Assembly: GCA_964398315.1 (NCBI GenBank) | Contig: CAYNMV010000002.1 | Location: 100,659-164,658 of the forward strand | Origin: JADLCB01 sp964398315 | GTDB taxonomy: Bacteria; Planctomycetota; Phycisphaerae; Tepidisphaerales; Tepidisphaeraceae | DNA: 64,000 nucleotides | Direction of reading: 5' to 3' | In this document: positions 24,115 to 32,835 of the stretch, in pieces | Layout of the letters: each line of letters starts with the position of its first letter | How positions within the stretch are numbered: position 1 is the first letter of the stretch | Program-made: the position numbers and the translations under genes | Notes under the pieces: model-generated | Databases searched by the model: none | Seen by the model: only the letters and a program-made list of their open reading frames with translations | What the model was told of the DNA's origin: nothing

Positions 24115-26055
24115 ATGGACCACGCCCGTAAGTCCCACTATTTTCGTAGATTTCTTGCCTATGCCCTGAATTACAAGGGCCTGCTGGTGACTGCGCTGGC
24201 CATGGGGGTGGCCAAGTTCACCCTGCAGTATGGCTTTCCCTGGATCGCCGGCGAGGGGATCAACCTGGTGGTCAGCGCTGGCGAAACAAGCCAGCAAGTC
24301 CGCTGGCTGTGGATCCTGGTGACTGCCGGTGTGATCCTGACGGTGCTGCACTCCATCACCACCTTTGGGCGCAGCTACTTTACCCACCGCCTGGGCAACC
24401 GCATCATCGCCGATCTGCGCCAGGACCTGTTCGATCACCTGCACCGCCTGTCACTGCACTTTTATTCCAAGGAGCGCACCGGCAGCATCGTCAGCCGCAT
24501 CATCAACGACATCCAGTCGGCCGCTCAGCTCGTCAACGGCGGCGTGGTCGCGCTGGTGATGGACATGGCCAGCCTCTTCATCGGCCTGTGGCTGATGTAC
24601 AACATTGACTGGCGGCTGGCGACGGCATCGCTGACCATCTTGCCGCTCTACGGCCTGACGTACAAATATCTCAACCCCCGCGTCAAACGGGCCGCCTCGC
24701 GCGTGCAGAGCCAGATCAGCAAGATCAGTGGCAACGTGCAGGAGCGCCTGGCCGGCATTGCCCTGGTGAAGACCGCCACCGCCGAACGGCGCGAATCAGC
24801 GCGCTTTCGCGAAGACACCGAGGAACACTACGACCGCGTGGTGGAGCAGGTCACGCTCAGCGGCTCGATCAATGCCCTCAGCGAAATGTTGATTCACTTC
24901 GGGCAGATGATCGTGGTCGGCTATGGCGGCTGGCTGGCGATCCAGGGGGCGATCCAGGTAGGCGATCTGTTCAAGTTCTTCGGCTACCTGGCGATCATGT
25001 ACCTGCCGGTGCGCCGGTTTGCTGAGATCAACGTTGTTTATCAGACCAGCCTTGCCGCCATCGAGCGTGTCTTCCAGGTGTTCGATATCACTCCGAAGAT
25101 CACCGAGAAACCCGATGCGGTGACCACTTCACCGCAGCGCGGCGAGGTGGTCTTCGACCAGGTTCGCTTTGACTACGTGGATGACAGCGACGAATCGCGC
25201 ATGACGCTGGAGGAGCTCCCCACCGAAGCCGATGAGCTGCGTGCCCTGGAGCGGCATCGCCTCTTCCGCGGCACCGCCGAGACGCGCCCGCGTCGCTGGA
25301 CGCTCGATGGCTTGAGCTTCCATGTCCAGCCCGGCGAGCGCGTTGCCCTGGTCGGTCCCAGCGGATCGGGCAAGACCACGCTCGTGTCGCTGCTGCCGCG
25401 GCTCTACGATGTGACCGAGGGGGCCATCCGCATCGATGGGGTTGATCTGCGCGACTACAAGCTGCGTGCCCTGCGGCGGGCCATCGGCATCGTGCAGCAG
25501 GATTCGTTCCTGTTCAGCGGCACGGTGCGCGACAATATCAAGTACGGCCGGCCCAAGGCCACCGATGAAGAAGTGATCGCCGCCGCCCGCGCGGCCAACG
25601 CCCACGAGTTCATCATGGCGCTGCCGGAGGGGTATGACTCGATCCTCGGCGAGCGCGGGGTGAATCTCTCCGGCGGGCAGCGCCAGCGCCTCAGCATCGC
25701 CCGCGCCATCCTGAAAAACCCGCGCATCCTCATCCTGGACGAGGCCACCAGCGCCCTGGACAGTGAGAGTGAAGCCCTCGTGCAGCAGGCGCTGGATCGG
25801 CTGATGGCCGGCAAGACCTGCTTCATCATCGCCCATCGCCTCAGCACGGTGCGCCATGTGGACCGCATTTTCGTCGTCGAGCGCGGCCGGGTGATTGAGT
25901 CCGGCACGCATGATGAGCTACTCGCCCTGGATGGCCTCTATGCCCGCCTGGTCCGCCAGCAGTTCGGCACAGAATCGGCCGAGGCGCAAGAGGCCAGCGC
26001 CGCGAAAACCGTTGTCTCAGAAGAAGATCCCTACCGTCACCAGCCGGTTGCCTGA
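24115..26055 (+). CDS. MsbA-like ABC exporter (fused membrane and ATPase domains)
   Basis: 646 residues: six membrane helices (residues 15-320) and a nucleotide-binding domain with Walker A GPSGSGKTT (about 414), signature LSGGQRQR (about 519), Walker B ILILDEATSALD (about 541) and H-loop AHRLS. It works as a homodimer and exports lipid, lipid A or drugs. Between the first strand of the ATPase domain (EVVFDQVRFDY) and LDGLSFHV there is an acidic insertion of about 35 residues (DDSDESRMTLEELPTEADEL and more) absent from most relatives. No clear ribosome site precedes the ATG at 24115; TATGAT lies 17 nt upstream. Confidence 0.93.
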   Translation: MDHARKSHYFRRFLAYALNYKGLLVTALAMGVAKFTLQYGFPWIAGEGINLVVSAGETSQQVRWLWILVTAGVILTVLHSITTFGRSYFTHRLGNRIIADLRQDLFDHLHRLSLHFYSKERTGSIVSRIINDIQSAAQLVNGGVVALVMDMASLFIGLWLMYNIDWRLATASLTILPLYGLTYKYLNPRVKRAASRVQSQISKISGNVQERLAGIALVKTATAERRESARFREDTEEHYDRVVEQVTLSGSINALSEMLIHFGQMIVVGYGGWLAIQGAIQVGDLFKFFGYLAIMYLPVRRFAEINVVYQTSLAAIERVFQVFDITPKITEKPDAVTTSPQRGEVVFDQVRFDYVDDSDESRMTLEELPTEADELRALERHRLFRGTAETRPRRWTLDGLSFHVQPGERVALVGPSGSGKTTLVSLLPRLYDVTEGAIRIDGVDLRDYKLRALRRAIGIVQQDSFLFSGTVRDNIKYGRPKATDEEVIAAARAANAHEFIMALPEGYDSILGERGVNLSGGQRQRLSIARAILKNPRILILDEATSALDSESEALVQQALDRLMAGKTCFIIAHRLSTVRHVDRIFVVERGRVIESGTHDELLALDGLYARLVRQQFGTESAEAQEASAAKTVVSEEDPYRHQPVA

Positions 26056-26114
26056 TCAGCGCGCGGCCTGCCTGACCGCCGTGCCGCCCGGCGCCCGCAA
26101 CGAGCGGGGATGCA

Positions 26115-26564
26115 TCACTCGATCACCGTTTTCTCGAACACGATCAGGTTGTCGGCGTGGGTGGAATCCCAACGGATGCCGGCGATGTCGTAGCCGACGG
26201 TGATGGCGAAGTGGATGAATTCGCGCTGGTGGTTCAGGGCCTCGCAGCGGATGTGCTCGTACTCGTGGTCGCGCGCCCAGGCCTGCTGGGCCTCGTGCAA
26301 CTGGCGCGCGATGCCCTGGCGGCGGAAGGCCGGCGCCACCGCGCCCAGCCAGTGGTAGAACATTCCCGGCTTCAGCTCAAAGCCGATCCAGAACCCCACC
26401 GGCCGGTCATTCACCTGTGCCAGCAGGGTGAGGATATTGTGCCGCCCGGTGAAGCGTCGTTGGAAGTACGCCACATCCCGCCGCGGCCGGAAAATCACGT
26501 TGTACAGGTCCACCGCCTGGGGAAGCTGCTTTTCGTCTGCGATGATGATGTCTGCCGGGCCCAC
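26115..26564 (-). CDS. GNAT family acetyltransferase
   Basis: About 149 residues from GTG 26564. The acetyl-CoA loop is RRQGIARQLHEAQQAW, preceded by the beta-4 strand FYHWLGAVAPAF, and PVGFWIGFEL is the preceding strand. The family moves an acetyl group from acetyl-CoA to an amine; the substrate is unknown. A longer frame begins at 26771, but its first 69 codons lack any domain feature and overlap the 3' end of nadD, while AAGGA lies 6 nt before GTG 26564. Confidence 0.8.
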   Translation of the reverse strand: MGPADIIIADEKQLPQAVDLYNVIFRPRRDVAYFQRRFTGRHNILTLLAQVNDRPVGFWIGFELKPGMFYHWLGAVAPAFRRQGIARQLHEAQQAWARDHEYEHIRCEALNHQREFIHFAITVGYDIAGIRWDSTHADNLIVFEKTVIE

Positions 26565-26745
26565 GTCCGATCCTTCCAAGCCGATTGAGAGGCTTGGCGG
26601 CCATTTTATGCACACTGCCCGATCAGCGCAAGCACCGAACGGCAGAGAACGCTGTTCCGCCTGGCAGTTACCATAAACGGTCGGACCAGACGGGCTTGTG
26701 GTCTGCGAATAGACCGTTTTCCGCACATGAATGTCCGGCAAAGGC

Positions 26746-27378
26746 TCACGTAGCGCATCGAGAGCCTGCATCGCCAGGGCCTGGTTCAGTTTTTCGATAC
26801 AAACCGTGCGTGCGGATGTAATCGATTACCGCTGGCGGGGTCAGATAGGTGATGGACAAGTTGGCGGCGATGCGATCGCGGATCCGGGTGGCGCTGATGT
26901 CGATCAGTGGGGCGGAGATCACCTGATGTCGCAGCGGCTGCAGGTAATCGGGCAGGGTTGACCAGTCGATTGACCAGCCCGGGCGGGCCATGAGGATGAG
27001 CCGCGCCTCGCGCACCAGTGTTTCGGGCGCGTGCCATTTCGGCAGACTGGCCAGCATGTCGCCGCCAATCAGCCAGTGGACTTCGGTTTCGCCGCGCGAT
27101 TTCAGCGCGCGGACGGTGTCGAGTGTGTAGCTGGGGCCAGGCCGGTTCAGCTCGATCTCATCGACATCGAACAGCGGGTCGCCGGCGACCGCCAGCCGGC
27201 ACATGCGGGCGCGATCGGCGGGGGAGGCCAGATCCGTTGCTCCCGGTTTATGCGGGGGTTGCGCGCTGGGCACCAGTCGGATGCGCTGATAGCCGCACGC
27301 CTCCGCCACGGCCCGGGCACAGATCAGGTGAGCGTGATGGATCGGGTTGAAACTGCCGCCGAAGTAGAGCGTGCTCAT
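26746..27378 (-). CDS. nadD: Nicotinate-nucleotide adenylyltransferase
   Basis: 210 residues. NadD joins nicotinate mononucleotide and ATP to give deamido-NAD. The nucleotidyltransferase signature GGSFNPIHHAHL (residues 7-18) and the C-terminal ISATRIRDRI are clear, with the middle motif HWLIGGDMLASLPKW. ATG 27378 starts exactly at the conserved N-terminus; TAGGAT lies 9 nt upstream but I see no -35 box. With nadB this gives two NAD genes in the window, not in one operon. Confidence 0.95.
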   Translation of the reverse strand: MSTLYFGGSFNPIHHAHLICARAVAEACGYQRIRLVPSAQPPHKPGATDLASPADRARMCRLAVAGDPLFDVDEIELNRPGPSYTLDTVRALKSRGETEVHWLIGGDMLASLPKWHAPETLVREARLILMARPGWSIDWSTLPDYLQPLRHQVISAPLIDISATRIRDRIAANLSITYLTPPAVIDYIRTHGLYRKTEPGPGDAGSRCAT

Positions 27379-27693
27379 CAGTGCGACATCCTAACGCAGG
27401 TTCCCACGCTGCCGATGGTATTGGCCTTGCAGCCGGCAAACAACCGTGCCTGCGCGGCGGAACGCACCCCCAGGCAGTGCTGGTGCCGGGTTCCTGGCCG
27501 CCGGGAGACTGAAAACGAACCTCGTGGTCCTTTTGATCGTTATAAGGTAAGATATCGGCTGAATTTATGAGCGGAATGGGGGCGGGTTGGACACCCCCCG
27601 TTTCAAACACGCCTGAGAAATCGCATCCGAAGAATATTTTGCTTCGGTTGCCGGTTAACAACACTGTAAACCCCTGGCACGAATGGAGGCTGT
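27379..27693. other. Intergenic region between nadD and the sigma factor
   Basis: This 315-bp stretch lies between the divergent nadD and sigma genes. It has an A/T-rich part at 27530-27570 and a weak 6-bp hairpin at 27627-27647. No gene is supported. Confidence 0.5.
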
Positions 27694-28662
27694 GTGGCCA
27701 CCGCAACAATGACAAAAAAGAAGTCGCAGCGCCCGGCCCGGCGGAGCCCGGTCCCGCGCGCCCTGCGCCAGCAGGTGGAAGCCCTGCTGGAGGAAAACTA
27801 CGACTACATGGATTCCCCCGTCTTTCGACGCAAGGGAATCGAGGCTGAGTTGTTCGAGCAGGAAGCGCCACCGCTGCCGCTGACGACATGGTATCAGCCC
27901 ACGCGCGAAGACCTGGAGCTGGATGCTTCGGTCGTCGGTGCGCCGCAGTTGATGAGCGCGGCGGAGGAAAAGCTGATGTTCCTCCGTTTCAACTACTCGA
28001 AGATGCGTCTTCAGGCCCTGCAGAAGCGCATCAGGAAAGAGGGGCTCAACAAGCGGCTGGCCGAGGAATTCATGTTCTGGCACCGCCGGTTCGAGCACTT
28101 CCGCGAATACCTGGTGCGGACTAACCTGGCGCTGGTGCTGGCGATGGCCAAGCGCACGCGCCTGGGCGATGTCGATTTCGCCGAGATCGTCTCCGAAGGG
28201 AACATGGCGCTGCTTCGCGCGGTCGACAAGTTCAATGTTGACCGTGGGTTCAAGTTCAGCACCTACGCCTGCCGGGCGATCCTCAAGGCGTTCAGCCGCA
28301 CCGCCCAGAAGGCATCGCGCTATCGCAGCCGCTTCCCGGTGGAGTTCGAGCCGGACCTGGAGCGCAGCAACTGGACCGACCGCAAGCGCGACATCGTCGA
28401 GGAGGACTGCATCGACGAGCTGAAGCAGATTGTCGATCGCAACCTGGCCGACCTGAGCGATACCGAGCAGACCGTGATCCGCCGCCGGTTCAACTGGCAG
28501 GAGCAGGAGGACCAGCCGCTGACGCTGGAAGAGGTCGGCAAAATCATCGGTGTCACCAAGGAGCGCGTGCGCCAGATCCAGAACAAGGCGCTGCTCAAGA
28601 TCCGCCAGGTGATGGAAGATGGCGTGCTTCGCACCGTCCCGCGGCAGCTGGCCGAGCGATAG
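27694..28662 (+). CDS. Sigma-70 family RNA polymerase sigma factor
   Basis: 322 residues. Region 2 is clear (YLVRTNLALVLAMAKRTRLG; FAEIVSEGNMALLRAVDKF; FKFSTYACRAILKAFSRTAQ, with core-binding and -10 recognition helices), and region 4 has LTLEEVGKIIGVTKERVRQI followed by QNKALLKIRQ. Region 3 is short and there is no region 1.1, so it is an alternative factor related to the RpoD/group 2-3 type rather than the housekeeping one. GTG 27694 has GGAGG 4 nt upstream. No anti-sigma gene adjoins it. Confidence 0.9.
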   Translation: MATATMTKKKSQRPARRSPVPRALRQQVEALLEENYDYMDSPVFRRKGIEAELFEQEAPPLPLTTWYQPTREDLELDASVVGAPQLMSAAEEKLMFLRFNYSKMRLQALQKRIRKEGLNKRLAEEFMFWHRRFEHFREYLVRTNLALVLAMAKRTRLGDVDFAEIVSEGNMALLRAVDKFNVDRGFKFSTYACRAILKAFSRTAQKASRYRSRFPVEFEPDLERSNWTDRKRDIVEEDCIDELKQIVDRNLADLSDTEQTVIRRRFNWQEQEDQPLTLEEVGKIIGVTKERVRQIQNKALLKIRQVMEDGVLRTVPRQLAER

Positions 28663-28666
28663 GCTG

Positions 28667-28745
28667 CCAGACAAGGAGAACGGCAGGCAAAGAAACGCAA
28701 AGACCGTGAATGAAGGTTTGGTCCTTGTCTGCCGTTTTTGTCTGG
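28667..28745 (+). terminator. Long imperfect hairpin after the sigma gene
   Basis: CCAGACAA (28667) pairs with TTGTCTGG (28738-28745), and inside it AACGGCAG pairs with CTGCCGTT, which runs into TTTTT. The inner stem with its T run looks like a terminator; the outer arms would extend it. Confidence 0.55.
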
Positions 28746-28805
28746 GCTGGAAAAAGGGTGTTCCTGTCAGGCGGCAGTCTGCCTACCATTAATCGTGTTC
28801 CTCCC

Positions 28806-28847
28806 CCCGCCCCGGGTCCTCCTCCTCCCCTGGGGCGGGTTTTTTTT
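28806..28847 (+). terminator. Rho-independent terminator with eight T
   Basis: CCCGCCCC-GGG pairs with CCC-TGGGGCGGG, followed by TTTTTTTT (28840-28847). It is the second stop after the sigma gene and insulates the next one. Confidence 0.88.
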
Positions 28848-28895
28848 GCGCTGATCGGGTACCCTGCCGGGCGCTGAACCGAAAGGATCAAGACG

Positions 28896-29852
28896 ATGTG
28901 GGGTAATCGACTGGGCTGGGGCATCGCCGCAGCCATCGCACTGGTATTCCTGGGTCTGGCCTGGCTGATTATCCGAGCCGGCGAACCGAGTCGGCCGACC
29001 GCTTTCAGCCAAAGCGATCCGATTCTGAATCAGCCGCTGGCGCTCCCGGTGGATCCGTCGACCATCGTGCCCATGAATGAGCCGGGCGTGGCCGGGCCGC
29101 TGTATCGCAAGGCGCTTGATGATTATCTGGCCGATCCGCGCCGCTACGATCCGCGCGCAGGCCAGCTCAATGCCGGCCGTCTGCTTCCCGGCCACCAGGC
29201 GATCCTGGATGCAACCCATCTGGCGCAGATGAACCTGTTTGCCGAGCAGCCGCAGGACGCGATCAGCTATCGCAGCGATGTCGAAAAACTCGATGCCCTG
29301 CGCGCTGTGGCCGAGAGCCTCATGCACCTGGCGCTGCTGAATCAAAAGGACAACCCCGCCAGGGCCAGGACGTATTACCAGGCGGCGTTCGCGCTGGGGG
29401 CCAAGCTGTTCCAGGAGCGCGTGTCCTATGCCGAGATGTCAACCGGCCTGGGCCTGATGACCGGCAACGCCCTCCAGCTGCAGAAACTTGCCAAGGGAGA
29501 GGAGGCCGAGCGGCTCCAGCGTTTCCATGATGAAACGCTGGCCTATTCCCGTGCCCTCAGTGAGATCATGAGCAAGATCAGCAGGCTGGATGACCCCAAG
29601 AGCCGCACGGCCTACCGCTACGTGGGGGATATTTACGCGATCGCGCGCTCGCCGCGGATGGATCGGGTCTGGCGGGTGGAGGCACTGCTGAAGATCGGCC
29701 AGTACAAGTACAACACCCGCCGCAAGGGCGACCAGCTCAACGCGTTGCCCACGCTCCGGTCATTCCTCAACGACCCCGATCCGGCCATCCAGACCGCTGC
29801 CAAAATGGCGCATGATCTGGATCAGCGCAGCTATAACCTGCTGGGCGGCTGA
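28896..29852 (+). CDS. Membrane-anchored helical protein of unknown function
   Basis: 318 residues. One N-terminal membrane helix (GIAAAIALVFLGLAWLIIRA, residues 8-27) and then a mostly helical extracytoplasmic domain with TPR-like spacing (ARTYYQAAFALGAKLFQE). No catalytic motif or known family is recognised. AAGGA 9 nt before the ATG at 28896 supports the start. It stands alone between a terminator and the helicase gene. Confidence 0.7.
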   Translation: MWGNRLGWGIAAAIALVFLGLAWLIIRAGEPSRPTAFSQSDPILNQPLALPVDPSTIVPMNEPGVAGPLYRKALDDYLADPRRYDPRAGQLNAGRLLPGHQAILDATHLAQMNLFAEQPQDAISYRSDVEKLDALRAVAESLMHLALLNQKDNPARARTYYQAAFALGAKLFQERVSYAEMSTGLGLMTGNALQLQKLAKGEEAERLQRFHDETLAYSRALSEIMSKISRLDDPKSRTAYRYVGDIYAIARSPRMDRVWRVEALLKIGQYKYNTRRKGDQLNALPTLRSFLNDPDPAIQTAAKMAHDLDQRSYNLLGG

Positions 29853-29998
29853 GCCATGGACAGGCTGAACCGCCGGTAAGCCGTTCGCCAGGACCGCATC
29901 AGCCCGATCGCACTCGCTCTGCGCGTCAGCGCGCCCGTGCGATGGGGTGAAATTCGGTTTCACGCTTACAAAACTTTTTGCTAACATGAGCGGTCTGC

Positions 29999-32749
29999 AT
30001 GCCCGCAACACTGGTAGACATCCTCGGGCCGGAAGGGGCCATCGCCCGGCGGCTGAAGGAGCGCTACGAGTACCGCCCGCAGCAGCTCGAAATGGCCGCC
30101 GCCATCGAAGAAGCCTTCGCCCAGGGTCATCACCTGCTGGCCGAGGCGGGTACGGGGGTGGGTAAGTCGTTTGCTTACCTGCTGCCGGCGATCAACTACG
30201 CTGTCGAGCAGAAAAAGCGGGTCATCATCTCAACCCACACCATCTCGCTGCAGGAGCAATTAATCGAAAAAGACATCCCGCTTCTGCGCTCGGTATACCC
30301 CGATGAGTTCACGGCGGTGCTGGTGAAGGGGCGCAGCAACTATCTCTGCCAGCGCCGGCTGGCCAGCACGCGCTCGCGCCAGCAGATGTTGTTTGAAGTG
30401 GATCGCCAGCTCGAAAGCCTCTGGATGATCGAGGAATGGGCCCAGCGCAACGATCACGATGGCTCGCTGGCCAGCCTGCCGGTCCTGCCTGAGCCGGAGG
30501 TCTGGAGCAATGTCTGCGCTGAACACGGCAACTGCCTGGGGAAGAAATGCGCTTTCTATGAACACTGCTTCTGGCAGGCGGCCAAGCGGCGGATGGGCAG
30601 CGGCAATATCCTGGTGGTCAACCATGCCCTGTTTTTCAGCGATCTGGCCCTGCGCATGGCCGGCGTGCAGTACCTGCCCAAGTATGACATCGTCATCCTC
30701 GATGAGGCTCACACGATCGAGGATGTGGCCGGCCAGCATTTTGGCCTGAAGCTCAGTGAAGCGGGGCTGAAGTACCAGTTGCGGCATCTGTATGACATGA
30801 AACGCGGCCGGGGCATGCTCAGCAGCCATGGCGCGATTGCCAACGATGCCATCCGCGATGTGGTGGAGCTGCATCGCCGGGCCGATGCCTTCTTCGATGC
30901 GTGCATCAGTTGGCAGGAAACCCACCGCCGGGCCAACGGCCGCATCCACGAGCCCCACATCGTCGAGAACATCCTCACCCCCAAGCTGCGCGATCTGGCC
31001 ATCCATCTGAAGGAGATGCTGACTGAGATCAGGCAGGATGAGGAGGTGGCCGAGATCACCGCGCAGGCGTCGAAGGTGAGCCTGATGGCCGAAACAATCG
31101 AGGCAATCCTGAGCCAGTCGATGCCCGATGCGGTCTACTGGATGGATGTCTCCGGCCGCGCGCCCCGCCGCGTGACCCTCAACGCCGCCCCCATCAATAT
31201 CGCCGCCGGCCTGAAACAGCACCTGTTCGACAAGACCCGAAGCGTCATCATGACCAGCGCCACGCTCTGCACCGGCAACACCAGCCGGGCCGACAGCGCT
31301 CCCCCCCGCACGGCCTCGCAACCCGTGCAGAAGCCGCAGGCGCTCAAGCGGCGTCAGGGTGCGTACCTGCCGCATTGGACACGCCAGGGGGCGGTCTATG
31401 CCATCACATTCCGCCTCGCAGATTCGCTTCCAAAGCACGTGGTTCACGCGTGGCAGACTGCGCGTGATGAGATCATCACCCGCGCCAGAGATCACGGCCG
31501 TGCCCTGACAGCGGATGAAAACGCGGAACTGGCCCAGGTGCATTCCGAGCGGGTGGAACGCTTTCTCGACGCTGGACACGGGGCCTGCTGGCTGAAGCGC
31601 CAGGAGGTTGCGCGGTTAGCCGCTGAGGCCCTGAAGCACTTCGATCAGGAACGGTATCGGCTGGTGGCATGGTGCATCATGCCTAATCACATCCACGCCG
31701 TCCTCCAGCCCGGGCCGGAGCAAGACCTGCACGACATCATGCGCTCGATCAAGCGGCATATCGCGCGCGAAGCGAATAAGCTTTTGGGGCGACAGGGCGA
31801 GTTCTGGCAGCCTGAGTACTACGATCACCTGATTCGTGATGAAGATGATCTGATCAACCAGGTGAACTATGTCTGGAGCAATCCCGAGCGGGCTGGTTTG
31901 GGCGATTGGCAATGGCGAGCCATCAATCAACCCCTGATTGATTCGTTGCGCGGGTTGTCAGGGGAGAATGCGGATTCGCACGGGCTGCAAACCCGTGCCA
32001 CGGACGATGCTTTCGGTGGCACGGGTTTGCAACCCGTGCAGAAACCGCCTTCCGATCGCACTCCCTTCACCTACATTCAGTCGCGACTGGGCTGCTCTGA
32101 TGCCAGGACGCTGCAGCTCGGCTCGCCATTTGAGTATGCCCAGCAGGCAACACTGTTTATCGAGACCGATCTGCCGGATCCCTCCGATACCCTGCGCTTC
32201 CTGCCGGCCGCGGGGGAGAAGGTGATCGAGTATCTCCAGCGCACCAATGGCGGGGCGTTCGTGCTGTTTACCAGCTACAAGATGCTGATCGACCTGGCCA
32301 ATCGGCTTAAGCCGGTGCTGGATGAACTGGGGCTGCCGCTGCTGGTGCAGGGGCAGGGCGCGCCGCGGAAGATCCTGCTGGAACGCTTCCGCACCACGCC
32401 CAATGCCGTACTGTTCGGCACCAGCAGCTTCTGGCAGGGCATCGACGTCCAGGGCGAGGCCTTGCGCAACGTCATCATCGTGAAACTGCCCTTCGCCGTG
32501 CCCGATGAGCCGATCGTCGAGGCGCGGCTGGATGCGATCAGGCGGGCCGGCGGCAACCCGTTCATGGACTATTCAGTGCCCGAGGCGATCATCAAGCTCA
32601 AGCAGGGCTTCGGCCGGCTGATCCGCTCAAAAACCGATACCGGCATCGTCGTCATCCTCGATGGCCGGGTAAAAACCAAGCGTTACGGCCGCCTCTTCCT
32701 CGATGCCCTGCCCGAGTGCCGAACGGTGGTGGTGGGGCGGCATCCGTGA
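29999..32749 (+). CDS. dinG: DinG/XPD-like Fe-S helicase with an in-frame REP-associated transposase insert
   Basis: 916 residues. Helicase parts: Walker A AGTGVGKS (50-57), five Cys (117, 173, 179, 184, 190) around the Fe-S site, DEAH (235-238), motif TSATL near 425, and after the insert LFTSYKMLI, GTSSFWQGIDV and QGFGRLIRS. DinG unwinds DNA 5'-3' and resolves R-loops and damage. Between residues about 441 and 683 sits a complete Y1 transposase of the REP-associated type: LPHWTRQGAVYAITFRLADS, HUH motif PNHIHAV (His564, His566), and FWQPEYYDHLIRDEDDL with NYVWSNPERAG. Frame is kept throughout. Without the insert the helicase would be about 679 residues, near the usual length. The ATG at 29999 lacks a clear ribosome site. 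Confidence 0.88.
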   Translation: MPATLVDILGPEGAIARRLKERYEYRPQQLEMAAAIEEAFAQGHHLLAEAGTGVGKSFAYLLPAINYAVEQKKRVIISTHTISLQEQLIEKDIPLLRSVYPDEFTAVLVKGRSNYLCQRRLASTRSRQQMLFEVDRQLESLWMIEEWAQRNDHDGSLASLPVLPEPEVWSNVCAEHGNCLGKKCAFYEHCFWQAAKRRMGSGNILVVNHALFFSDLALRMAGVQYLPKYDIVILDEAHTIEDVAGQHFGLKLSEAGLKYQLRHLYDMKRGRGMLSSHGAIANDAIRDVVELHRRADAFFDACISWQETHRRANGRIHEPHIVENILTPKLRDLAIHLKEMLTEIRQDEEVAEITAQASKVSLMAETIEAILSQSMPDAVYWMDVSGRAPRRVTLNAAPINIAAGLKQHLFDKTRSVIMTSATLCTGNTSRADSAPPRTASQPVQKPQALKRRQGAYLPHWTRQGAVYAITFRLADSLPKHVVHAWQTARDEIITRARDHGRALTADENAELAQVHSERVERFLDAGHGACWLKRQEVARLAAEALKHFDQERYRLVAWCIMPNHIHAVLQPGPEQDLHDIMRSIKRHIAREANKLLGRQGEFWQPEYYDHLIRDEDDLINQVNYVWSNPERAGLGDWQWRAINQPLIDSLRGLSGENADSHGLQTRATDDAFGGTGLQPVQKPPSDRTPFTYIQSRLGCSDARTLQLGSPFEYAQQATLFIETDLPDPSDTLRFLPAAGEKVIEYLQRTNGGAFVLFTSYKMLIDLANRLKPVLDELGLPLLVQGQGAPRKILLERFRTTPNAVLFGTSSFWQGIDVQGEALRNVIIVKLPFAVPDEPIVEARLDAIRRAGGNPFMDYSVPEAIIKLKQGFGRLIRSKTDTGIVVILDGRVKTKRYGRLFLDALPECRTVVVGRHP
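31318..31337 (+). repeat. Left copy of the 20-bp direct repeat
   Basis: GCAACCCGTGCAGAAGCCGC. It includes half of a REP palindrome (AACCCGTG). Confidence 0.85.
31978..32039. repeat. Inverted pair of REP palindromes
   Basis: Two 23-bp units, 31978-32000 and 32017-32039, are reverse complements with one mismatch and 16 bp between them. Each is itself a palindrome with CACGGG and CCCGTG arms. This is the paired layout of REP/BIME elements that RAYTs act on. Confidence 0.88.
32029..32048 (+). repeat. Right copy of the 20-bp direct repeat
   Basis: GCAACCCGTGCAGAAACCGC, one base different from the left copy, overlapping the second REP. Confidence 0.85.
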
Positions 32750-32835
32750 AGCCGTGATTGTGGACATCACCGCCCATTGGCATCGTGACAGGTAAACCAA
32801 CAACTTCCTGAACCCGCTCACACCCTCATCTCCCC

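Larger units (their letters stand above)
31318..32048 (+). mobile_element. REP-associated tyrosine transposase (RAYT) element inserted in dinG
   Basis: A Y1/TnpA_REP-type transposase region bounded by a 20-bp direct repeat with one mismatch: 31318-31337 and 32029-32048. The repeats start 711 bp apart, exactly 237 codons. At the right end lie two inverted REP palindromes. RAYTs nick and mobilise REP sequences as single strands. The region has no in-frame stop and no ATG before the HUH motif; a GTG at 31325 lies inside the left repeat. It is therefore probably made as part of the helicase chain, or has lost independent expression. Confidence 0.85.

Noticed and set aside
29966..29987. Leaderless promoter for the dinG-like gene
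   Set aside because: TAACAT is 11 nt before the ATG, but the only -35-like box is 10 bp away, too close for sigma-70.
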